Assembly (NCBI GenBank): GCA_937967805.1
Contig: CALBTC010000511.1
Span: 1-6,375, forward strand
DNA from: an uncultured Anaerolineaceae bacterium
Lineage (GTDB): Bacteria > Chloroflexota > Anaerolineae > Promineifilales > Promineifilaceae
Direction: 5' to 3'
DNA length: 6,375 nucleotides
Shown: in pieces, positions 1-4,999 of the stretch
Layout of the letters: each line of letters opens with the position of its first letter
How positions within the stretch are numbered: position 1 is the first letter of the stretch
Position numbers and translations under genes: made by a program
The notes under the pieces: model-generated
What the model saw: only the letters and a program-made list of their open reading frames with translations
Told to the model about the DNA's origin: nothing
Databases searched by the model: none

Positions 1-1
1 G

Positions 2-82
2 AAGTGTGATTTTTGTCTAATCGCAGCCGCGAGAGAGGAAAGGATGCAAAGCCAAAAAGGGCTTGATCGAAATAAAAAGTGA
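2..82 (+). CDS. Possible C-terminal end of an upstream gene (partial)
   Basis: One plus-strand frame is open from the left edge to a TGA at 80-82. It would encode about 26 residues ending in a charged tail (QSQKGLDRNKK). The main support is position: a hairpin followed by a T-run begins six bases after this stop, as expected at the end of a transcript. Another plus frame stops earlier, at TAA 18-20, and could equally be the real end. The fragment is too short to assign a family or function. Confidence 0.2.
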   Translation, partial: KCDFCLIAAAREERMQSQKGLDRNKK

Positions 83-87
83 TAGTG

Positions 88-124
88 AGCGGAACCCGGT
101 TTATTAGGCACGGTTCCGCTTTTA
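88..124 (+). terminator. Putative Rho-independent terminator
   Basis: A perfect 9-bp inverted repeat (AGCGGAACC at 88-96, GGTTCCGCT at 112-120) encloses a 15-nt loop. On the plus strand it runs straight into a short T-run at 120-123. It would end transcription arriving from the left edge and so insulate the secreted-protein gene at 378. The loop is longer and the T-run shorter than in a strong terminator. Confidence 0.5.
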
Positions 125-169
125 CTTATACCCTCTCCTAAAAACGGCCGCACGCCAGTTCCAAACTCT

Positions 170-217
170 GGGGGAATCCCCCACCCGGCTCCTCTCTGGG
201 TGGGGGATTGTAGTTTT
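170..217 (+). terminator. GC-rich hairpin, terminator or attenuator-like
   Basis: A perfect 12-bp inverted repeat (AATCCCCCACCC at 175-186, GGGTGGGGGATT at 198-209) with an 11-nt loop is followed by TTTT at 214-217. A second G-run (170-174) sits just before the left arm and could pair instead with the C-run at 178-182, so two mutually exclusive folds are possible. The simplest reading is a second, tandem terminator after the hairpin at 88-124. The competing G-run leaves open an attenuator in the leader of the gene at 378. Confidence 0.45.
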
Positions 218-363
218 AATCCGAGGTTCAACATCGTCGCATCCGGCCTAAAACAGAAAAACCTCGCAAAAATCACGTAAAAACAGCACACAATTCACGC
301 TCCAGGCACGGTCAGGCAGTACGCTGCTTGCTACCATTTCGGCGTAAGCTGAAAATTTTGCCC
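218..363 (+). other. Leader/upstream region of the secreted-protein gene
   Basis: This non-coding stretch separates the hairpins from the gene at 378. It contains a 7-bp inverted repeat (CGAGGTT at 222-228, AACCTCG at 260-266) with a 31-nt gap. A weak sigma70-like promoter is possible: TTGCTA at 328-333, 17-bp spacer, GAAAAT at 351-356. That would place transcription start just ahead of the ribosome binding site. Each hexamer matches consensus at only four of six bases. I see no credible gene here on either strand; an open minus-strand frame over 248-553 runs across the gene start and looks like a shadow. Confidence 0.3.
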
Positions 364-369
364 AAGGAG
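364..369 (+). promoter_or_regulatory. Ribosome binding site supporting a GTG start
   Basis: AAGGAG at 364-369 is a near-ideal Shine-Dalgarno sequence, eight bases before the GTG at 378-380. It fixes the start of the secreted-protein gene at this GTG. Starting here also retains the short lysine-bearing N-terminus and the hydrophobic segment that the protein needs for export. Confidence 0.8.
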
Positions 370-377
370 TCTGTTTT

Positions 378-1517
378 GTGAATAAAGGAACGGCCGTATT
401 TCTAACCATTTCTTTCGCCTTGCTGATTATCACCGCCACTGTTTTTCTGCTTTTGCGACCCCGCCCTGTTGTCCTGGCCTCCACGCCGCAGCAGCCCCTC
501 ACCATCACCGTAGGGGATGCAGAAGTGTGCACCGGCAATAACCTGCTGGCCAACCCCTCGTTTGAAGGTGACTATCCCGTCTACATTATGGCCGCGCCGG
601 GCCACCCCGACTGCCAGACCTGGTTCCCCGACCAGCCCAACCAATATTGCGAGCGCGTCAAGCTGGCCGACGACTGGCATCCCTACTGGCTGGATACGCC
701 GCGCACCGAGGTGTGGATGAACATCCAGCCGGAGTACGTGCCCTCGCTGCCCCACGAGCAGCCGCCCCGGGTGCGCAGCGGCGACAAGTCGCAGCACTAT
801 TTTTCTTTTTGGAGCACGCATGAAGGTGGCCTGTACCAACAGGTGGGCGCGCTGGAAAACGGCCGTTACTGCTTCAGCAGTTGGGGCCACGCCTGGTCCT
901 CGCGTGAAACGCAGCCCGGCTGGCTGAGCGACCCCAACGACCACGGCGAATTGTACCAGCGCGTGGGCATCGATCCCACGGGCGGCACCGACTGGCAAAG
1001 CCCCAACGTGGTGTGGGGCGAGATGCGCATGCAGTACGACGAGTTCGGCCTGTTCAGCGTGGAAGCTATTGCCGAGGCCGACACGATCACCGTCTTTCTC
1101 TGGTCGCGACCTAACATCCCCGTCAAGCACAACGACGTCTATTGGGACGACGCCACGCTGACGTTGGAGCAAGCAGCGGCGGTGGAACCCGGTGCGTTGA
1201 CCTCGCTGGTGGATGTGGATGAGCCAACGGCCGTTACCCACACCATCGGCATCAGCATCACGCCAGGGCTTTCCTGGATGGCCGCGCTGGACCCCTCCGG
1301 CACGCTGCCCGCCGACCTCAGCCAGAGCAGCGGCAGCGCCAGCGCCGATCTCAAACTGACTTTTGACAGCAGCGGGCTGTCTGTCGGCACGTACGCTACA
1401 ACCATCACCGTCGAGATAACGCCGGCCGTGCCCGGCTCTCCTTTTACCGTGCCGGTTGAGCTGCTTGTGGTGCCGGACCTGTATGAAACGTTTTTGCCGG
1501 CGGTGCTACAGCCGTAA
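378..1517 (+). CDS. Membrane-anchored/secreted protein with galactose-binding-like and Ig/BACON-like regions
   Basis: This 379-residue protein begins with a short polar N-terminus (MNK) and a hydrophobic segment at about residues 7-26, followed by RPRP. The segment is an uncleaved anchor or a signal peptide; a cleavage site near VLAS (32-35) is possible. Residues 55-64 (NLLANPSFEG) open a region rich in Trp, Tyr and acidic residues that ends near NDVYWDDATLTL (252-263). This layout is typical of CBM4/9- or galactose-binding-like jelly-roll domains. Residues about 270-365 have the Ser/Thr/Gly-rich strands of an Ig or BACON-like domain (LSVGTYATTITV at 334-345). The chain ends in YETFLPAVLQP, a hydrophobic-proline tail that I associate with exported Anaerolineae proteins. 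I see no catalytic motif, so a role in cell-surface binding of glycan or matrix is inferred. Cys residues at 51, 80, 91 and 165 could form disulfides outside the cell. The substrate cannot be told from sequence. The gene stands alone on this strand. Confidence 0.8.
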   Translation: MNKGTAVFLTISFALLIITATVFLLLRPRPVVLASTPQQPLTITVGDAEVCTGNNLLANPSFEGDYPVYIMAAPGHPDCQTWFPDQPNQYCERVKLADDWHPYWLDTPRTEVWMNIQPEYVPSLPHEQPPRVRSGDKSQHYFSFWSTHEGGLYQQVGALENGRYCFSSWGHAWSSRETQPGWLSDPNDHGELYQRVGIDPTGGTDWQSPNVVWGEMRMQYDEFGLFSVEAIAEADTITVFLWSRPNIPVKHNDVYWDDATLTLEQAAAVEPGALTSLVDVDEPTAVTHTIGISITPGLSWMAALDPSGTLPADLSQSSGSASADLKLTFDSSGLSVGTYATTITVEITPAVPGSPFTVPVELLVVPDLYETFLPAVLQP

Positions 1518-1574
1518 CCATTCCCGACAGCGGCCCCAAAGCCCTTCTTAGCGCCAATGTTGGCCACAGTCCAC

Positions 1575-2054
1575 TCACCACCGCAGATTATCTTCTGCCT
1601 GTACGGCGCGCTCTGCTTCACGAATGAGCTGTTTCAGGCTGCGACGTCGGCGAAGCCCGACGTTTGGCGGTAGATATGTTTGGGGAACGGCCGTAGGTTG
1701 TGGATTAAGCGACACGTTGAAGCAGGGCGTCCATTGTTGGATAAGCAACTGCTCAGCGAGATTCAGATCGTGGCCCACGCTGCTGAACTGTTCGGACACT
1801 GAACTCAGCAGTTCAATGGTGAAACTCATTGACTTGGGCCAGTTAACCCAGATGAAGCGTCCCACGATGGAGTGACCTTTAAAGCCCCCGAGGAGATGTT
1901 CCCAGACGCGGGCAAACGCCAGGTGGGACTGGCCTACGTAGAAGAGTATGGCATCATCGCGAAAGATATACAGATCCAGCCCTTTCCACTCTTCCGGGCA
2001 TTGCTCTATGAGCAGAAATCGTTTCAGTGGAAGAATAGCTTTTTGCTGATTCAT
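1575..2054 (-). CDS. Stand-alone GIY-YIG domain protein (putative nuclease)
   Basis: This 159-residue protein carries the GIY-YIG fold signature in order: LYIF (28-31) for the 'GIY' strand, FYVGQS (38-43) for the 'YIG' strand, Arg49 in ARVWEHL as the likely catalytic arginine on the following helix, Glu101 in NLAEQLLIQQW as the metal-binding glutamate, and the closing PCFNV (110-114). In this superfamily these residues hydrolyse a DNA phosphodiester bond with one divalent metal. The basic C-terminal helix (LRRRRSLKQLIREAERA, 134-150) could bind nucleic acid. The protein is far shorter than UvrC, and no intron or intein context suggests a homing enzyme. Its target is unknown. The ATG at 2052-2054 is preceded by purine-rich AGGAAGG and AGGTAG, spaced further than ideal. 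The start lies 24 bases after the stop of the membrane-protein gene, so the two are probably co-transcribed. It converges with the secreted-protein gene across 57 bases with no obvious terminator. Confidence 0.83.
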   Translation of the reverse strand: MNQQKAILPLKRFLLIEQCPEEWKGLDLYIFRDDAILFYVGQSHLAFARVWEHLLGGFKGHSIVGRFIWVNWPKSMSFTIELLSSVSEQFSSVGHDLNLAEQLLIQQWTPCFNVSLNPQPTAVPQTYLPPNVGLRRRRSLKQLIREAERAVQAEDNLRW

Positions 2055-2078
2055 TGGCGCAAAATTCTACCTGCCTTC

Positions 2079-2468
2079 CTAGCCGTTTTTCGGTTGGCTG
2101 TTTCCCACGCCGGGAGTCACCAGTTTACCCATACCATAGCCAGCGTCCATTCCAAGCACTAATTGTAAATAACTAAACAATTTTACGACCAGAAAAAAAA
2201 ACAAAAACAGCCCGCCGCCCAATCCCCCGACAAGAGCTATAGGACAGGCCACAAGGTAGCCTACGGCCGTAGATACGCGCGTCGTGCGCTCGACCGTTTT
2301 GCCCATCATAAACAGGAGAAACGTGGCCGAAACAATGCCCATCGGCAAGAAATAGACGCTCTCCCACATGTTGTCTGGCAAGCGTTGAAAACGCAAGCCA
2401 AAAATTAATAGCTGCACCAGCGGCCAGATCAGAGAAAGGAAAAGAAACCAGACATAGTTACGTTTCAT
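2079..2468 (-). CDS. Small hydrophobic membrane protein, unknown function
   Basis: I do not recognise this 129-residue protein. It has about three membrane segments: residues 6-25, 38-56 and a long hydrophobic stretch at 66-104 with a GGLGGG turn that may be two helices. The C-terminus after residue 106 is polar and Gly-rich (MDAGYGMGKL). The ATG at 2466-2468 has GAGGT about 12 bases upstream. The gene precedes the GIY-YIG gene by 24 bases on the same strand, suggesting an operon. An unusual run of nine A on the plus strand (2193-2201; nine T in the coding strand) encodes part of LFLFFFLV and is a possible slippage site. Base composition is visibly more AT-rich than in the carboxylase or secreted-protein genes, though codons for hydrophobic residues explain part of this. 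Confidence 0.65.
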   Translation of the reverse strand: MKRNYVWFLFLSLIWPLVQLLIFGLRFQRLPDNMWESVYFLPMGIVSATFLLFMMGKTVERTTRVSTAVGYLVACPIALVGGLGGGLFLFFFLVVKLFSYLQLVLGMDAGYGMGKLVTPGVGNSQPKNG

Positions 2469-2614
2469 AAGTTAAATTCAACCTCACCGCCAGACGGCCG
2501 TCATTCATTCGACAGCTGAATATCCTCTGCCTTCACAGCGTGCTTGGCCTTGTGACATGCTCACCTTATCGCAACGAGCGTGTAGCCCAGCGTAATTGTA
2601 GGTTCACCGGTACT
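2469..2614. other. Intergenic gap between the glycosylase and membrane-protein genes
   Basis: Apart from one octamer copy at 2494-2501 (extended to a 10-bp palindrome, 2493-2502) and the ribosome binding site of the membrane-protein gene (GAGGT, 2481-2485), I see nothing identifiable. The gap is long enough to hold a separate promoter for the membrane-protein/GIY-YIG pair, but no clear -35/-10 pair stands out. Confidence 0.4.
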
Positions 2615-2642
2615 AAAAAATTTGTCCAGGAAGTAACCCCGG
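2615..2642 (-). terminator. Weak terminator-like hairpin after the YcaQ-family gene
   Basis: Read on the minus strand, CCGGG and CCTGG (2642-2638 and 2630-2626) can form a 5-bp stem including one G-U pair, with a 7-nt loop. ACAAA and six T (2620-2615) follow. It begins ten bases after the stop of the glycosylase gene, the right place for a terminator. The stem is short and the T-run is displaced, so this is tentative. Confidence 0.28.
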
Positions 2643-2651
2643 TTGTTTTAA

Positions 2652-3908
2652 TCATACTTCCCCCCCTTTCAGTTTATCGCCGAACGTGGCTGGATTGCTC
2701 TGCTCTATCTTGAGGCCCTTTGCCCTGTGCCATGAGAGGAAATCGCGCATGGCGTTAGCCACCCCGGCAACGAGTTCATCATCTGGTTCAATGCCTGGTT
2801 CAAGGTAAAGGGCCTTCAAGTGCAGCACGCCAGATTGCCGGTCCAGCTTCGGATCAAACCGCCCAATCAGCCGATCCTTGTGCAGGATCGGCAGGCAAAA
2901 ATAGCCATAAACGCGCTGGTCTGCTGGCTTGTAGCACTCCAAAAGCTGGTTGAACCCCCACAGCTTTTGATCCCGATTCTGCGCCCAAAAGAGCGAATCG
3001 AACGGCGCCAGAAAAGTGGTGCGCTCGGCCTTGATGTCGCCGTCTGCGGCGCGCTGCAGCAGCGGCAGGTTGTCGCGATGCACCAGCCACTTTTGTTTCC
3101 CGTGCATGGACTCACCTTGAATCTCAACCAGCGTGCCGTCTGTGAGCAGCGACTGGACCAGCGAGCGGGCCGGCGTGGCCCGCATGTAGGCGTAAAAAGT
3201 GAGGTGGCGCGGCTCAAACACGCCCAGCGCCCTGGCCGCCTGTTCCAGGCAGAAACGGCGGGCTTCATCGGGAGCGACCGGGGTGGTATCGACCCACTCC
3301 GGCAAGACGCGCTCACGCACGTCATACACGCGGTGGAAGTTGACCCGGTCGGCCACCATCAGATCGCCCCAGGCAAACAGCGCCTCCAGCGCCTGCTTGG
3401 ACGGCCGCCAGTCGTACCACTCGCCGCGCTTGGCGCTTTTGTCCTCGAACTCCCCCACGCGCAGCCCGCCTTCAGCGCGGATGCGGGCCAGGGTTTGCGC
3501 GGCCAGCTCGCGGTTGCCTTTTTTGTTGGCCCATTCCTGGAAACCGGGATTGTAGCTGACTTTGGGATCGGTGCGCCAGCGGTGGAAGCGGAAATGTTCC
3601 AGCGGGATGATGCTGGCGGCATGGCCCCAGCCCTCGTAGAGTTGGCGCTGATCGGCCGTGTAAATCAGCTTGTGGAAGTCGTCGATCTCATACGAACCGA
3701 AGCGCGCCCACAGGGTGACGTAATGGGCGCGGTTGACCACGTGCAGCGTGTCGATCTGTACGTAGCCAAGCAGCTTCACCAGATTGACGATTGTGTCGGG
3801 GGTGGGGGCAGGGGATGTCTGGTTGGGTGTGGTGAGCTGTTGGGTGTGGAGGACGGCCGTTCTGAGAGCAGAGAGTGGATAGGTGGTGCCAGAAGCTCGT
3901 TTTGCCAT
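2652..3908 (-). CDS. ycaQ: YcaQ-family (AlkX/AlkZ-like) DNA glycosylase, winged-helix fold
   Basis: The 418-residue length fits the HTH_42/YcaQ family, whose E. coli member YcaQ is about 410 residues and unhooks DNA interstrand crosslinks by cutting N-glycosidic bonds of alkylated purines. Family landmarks in order: VQIDTLHVVNRAHY (50-63), containing the catalytic Q-x-D motif Gln51-Ile52-Asp53, the form seen in YcaQ rather than the Q-x-Q of AlkZ; LYEGWGHAASIIPLEHFRFHR (90-110, where YcaQ has a similar Trp-Gly-His stretch); and, in the C-terminal half, APFDSLFW, LECYKPADQRVYGYFCLPIL and IGRFDPKLDR. Residues 24-38 are a Pro/Thr-rich linker-like insert. The protein acts in the cytoplasm on damaged DNA; the lesion range is inferred from the family. 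ATG is at 3906-3908, with AAGGA upstream inside the end of the preceding gene. The 8-bp gap to the coiled-coil gene suggests translational coupling and a joint role. Confidence 0.93.
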   Translation of the reverse strand: MAKRASGTTYPLSALRTAVLHTQQLTTPNQTSPAPTPDTIVNLVKLLGYVQIDTLHVVNRAHYVTLWARFGSYEIDDFHKLIYTADQRQLYEGWGHAASIIPLEHFRFHRWRTDPKVSYNPGFQEWANKKGNRELAAQTLARIRAEGGLRVGEFEDKSAKRGEWYDWRPSKQALEALFAWGDLMVADRVNFHRVYDVRERVLPEWVDTTPVAPDEARRFCLEQAARALGVFEPRHLTFYAYMRATPARSLVQSLLTDGTLVEIQGESMHGKQKWLVHRDNLPLLQRAADGDIKAERTTFLAPFDSLFWAQNRDQKLWGFNQLLECYKPADQRVYGYFCLPILHKDRLIGRFDPKLDRQSGVLHLKALYLEPGIEPDDELVAGVANAMRDFLSWHRAKGLKIEQSNPATFGDKLKGGEV

Positions 3909-3916
3909 GAGCGTAC

Positions 3917-4357
3917 TTATTCCTTGCGCAGCTTCAACGTGTGCACAATCTGGCGGGCGACTTCCTCCTCCAACTGCGCTTCTGCAAAGTAGCTGCGACC
4001 TGGGCTGCTAAAGGCGTGCCTGGTTGCCCCCGGCGCAAAAGCGATGACCAACTGTTCCCGGTAAATGCTGGCCACCCGGCGGTTGATGATCCCTTTCATT
4101 TTTTTCTTTTCGGCCAGGAGCTTCCAGACGTACAGGCTGTGCGTCGGGTTGTCCCAGCCGTGAAGGTAGGAGACTTCCCAACCGCCGTCCTGCCATAAAA
4201 TTTCTTCAGCTTCGTTGAACAGCGCTTCCACCGTTTTGCCGACAGCCTTAATCCGGGTCTCAAGCTCAGACTCACGGGCCGCTTCTGCCTTTTGCTGCGC
4301 CCGTTCTTCTTGCCGCTGCTGGAATTGAAGGCGGGTCACCTCATCTTTTAGGCTCAT
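3917..4357 (-). CDS. Coiled-coil protein of unknown function, in operon with the YcaQ-type glycosylase
   Basis: I do not recognise this 146-residue protein. Residues about 4-55 are rich in Gln, Glu, Arg and Ala with heptad-like spacing (RLQFQQRQEERAQQKAEAAR), indicating a coiled coil. Residues 58-125 (GGWEVSYLHGWDN, KLLAEKKKMKGI, EQLVIAFAPG, SSPGRSYFAEAQ) alternate strands and turns like a small alpha/beta domain. A final acidic-basic helix (127-145) ends in LRKE. There is no signal peptide or membrane helix, so it is cytoplasmic. The ATG at 4355-4357 has a strong AGGAAGGA site five bases upstream. The gene ends eight bases before the glycosylase start, so a partner or accessory role in DNA repair is a reasonable but unproven inference. 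Confidence 0.75.
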   Translation of the reverse strand: MSLKDEVTRLQFQQRQEERAQQKAEAARESELETRIKAVGKTVEALFNEAEEILWQDGGWEVSYLHGWDNPTHSLYVWKLLAEKKKMKGIINRRVASIYREQLVIAFAPGATRHAFSSPGRSYFAEAQLEEEVARQIVHTLKLRKE

Positions 4358-4410
4358 GGTTCCTTCCTGAAAAGAAAAGTCAGCTGCTTCACGGATAATA
4401 ACCTGCCTAT

Positions 4411-4419
4411 ATCATATCA
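4411..4419 (-). promoter_or_regulatory. Candidate extended -10 promoter for the coiled-coil/glycosylase operon
   Basis: The minus strand reads TGATATGAT here: an extended -10 element (TGn followed by TATGAT, five of six consensus bases). I see no good -35 hexamer 16-18 bases upstream, as is tolerated in extended -10 promoters. Transcription would start near 4404, giving a leader of about 47 bases before the ATG at 4357. It lies in the 81-base gap after the ABM-like gene. Confidence 0.3.
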
Positions 4420-4438
4420 TGAGATACGAAATGCTTGC

Positions 4439-4759
4439 TTACCCTATGCTCTCATCTGGTATCCTCAGCACCTCGCGAAACGGCCCCGGTTTGGCTTCTT
4501 CACACAATGAAATCAGCTTTCTGATCGCTTCTCCTACGGTAGGGTCAGCCCTTGCCAACTGCATTCTTTCCAGGCTTTTCCACGGGCCGAAGGAGTAGAA
4601 GAGGCGAGGCTCTTCGAGGCTTTGGATGAGCGTTCCATTGGCCGAAGCATCAAAATTGATAAAGGCAGAGGCAAGCTCCTCCTTCCAAATGCGGAGAAAC
4701 TCGGCTTCTGCTCCTTCCTTAATAAACCAAGAAGCGAGTGTAAAGTATCCGTTCACCAT
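4439..4759 (-). CDS. ABM-like dimeric alpha/beta-barrel protein
   Basis: This 106-residue protein has the size and element order of the antibiotic-biosynthesis-monooxygenase-like (ferredoxin-like, dimeric alpha/beta barrel) superfamily: strand GYFTLASWFIKEG (4-16), helix AEAEFLRIWKEELASAF (17-33), strands GTLIQSLEEP and LFYSFGPW (42-60), helices SLERMQLA and VGEAIRKLISLCEEA, and a closing strand FREVLRI (94-100). Members range from heme or quinone oxygenases to stress-related dimers. Nothing here identifies a cofactor, and the name does not imply antibiotic synthesis. The ATG at 4757-4759 has AAGGAG eight bases upstream, a good start. It is 240 bases from the carboxylase gene and probably has its own promoter (near 4870). 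Confidence 0.72.
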   Translation of the reverse strand: MVNGYFTLASWFIKEGAEAEFLRIWKEELASAFINFDASANGTLIQSLEEPRLFYSFGPWKSLERMQLARADPTVGEAIRKLISLCEEAKPGPFREVLRIPDESIG

Positions 4760-4827
4760 TAATTTTTCTCCTTTTCAAAGGTCGCAAACCGATCAACTGC
4801 TTCTCTTTGAAGAAGTTGCGTGATATC

Positions 4828-4843
4828 AGGAACGGCCGTTCCT
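4828..4843. repeat. 16-bp perfect palindrome containing the iterated octamer
   Basis: AGGAACGGCCGTTCCT reads the same on both strands. It is an extension of the ACGGCCGT octamer found throughout the window. It lies in the intergenic region, 27-42 bases downstream of a candidate -10 element (4870-4875, minus strand) and 69-84 bases upstream of the ABM-like gene. It could be an operator for a dimeric regulator, or only the longest local copy of the genome-wide octamer. Confidence 0.7.
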
Positions 4844-4869
4844 CATCTTACCGTCTAACAATCTTCTGA

Positions 4870-4875
4870 ATTATA
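4870..4875 (-). promoter_or_regulatory. Candidate -10 element for the ABM-like gene
   Basis: The minus strand carries a perfect TATAAT here, preceded by a GC-rich spacer. No good -35 hexamer is seen at 16-18 bases. A start near 4863 would give a leader of about 100 bases containing the 16-bp palindrome at 4828-4843. The rest of the 240-base gap (4760-4999) shows no gene and no clear terminator for the carboxylase gene. Confidence 0.33.
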
Positions 4876-4999
4876 CCGGCTTAGACCCCGTCGTAATCAC
4901 TGACCATACCGGGAAATAAATACGCCAGAAAATCAACGAATGAAAACTTGCTAATGATGTCCATGTTCTACCCTATCACTCTCCAATAGTCATACCTTT

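Noticed and set aside
402..1241. A 279-residue open frame on the minus strand opposite the secreted-protein gene
   Set aside because: Its translation is Arg/Gly/Val/His-rich low-complexity sequence with no domain, and it mirrors a convincing plus-strand gene with a signal anchor and a strong ribosome binding site. It is a GC-driven shadow.
1583..1598. Hairpin GCAGA...TCTGC near the end of the GIY-YIG gene
   Set aside because: The stem is only 5 bp, it lies inside the coding sequence, and no T-run follows on either strand, so it is not a credible terminator.
1780..1816. Overlapping inverted repeats built on GAACTGCTGA/CAGTTCAGCAG
   Set aside because: They lie inside the GIY-YIG coding region and result from repeated Leu-Leu-Ser-Ser/Gln-Phe-Ser-Ser codons. 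There is no T-run, and the pairing is broken by mismatches.
1624..2162. Two overlapping plus-strand frames opposite the GIY-YIG gene
   Set aside because: They lack domain character and good ribosome binding sites, while the minus strand carries all GIY-YIG motifs in order.
2820..3992. A 390-residue open frame on the plus strand opposite the YcaQ-family gene
   Set aside because: The minus-strand product matches the YcaQ family along its whole length. The antisense frame has no recognisable domain and spans the junction of two real genes.
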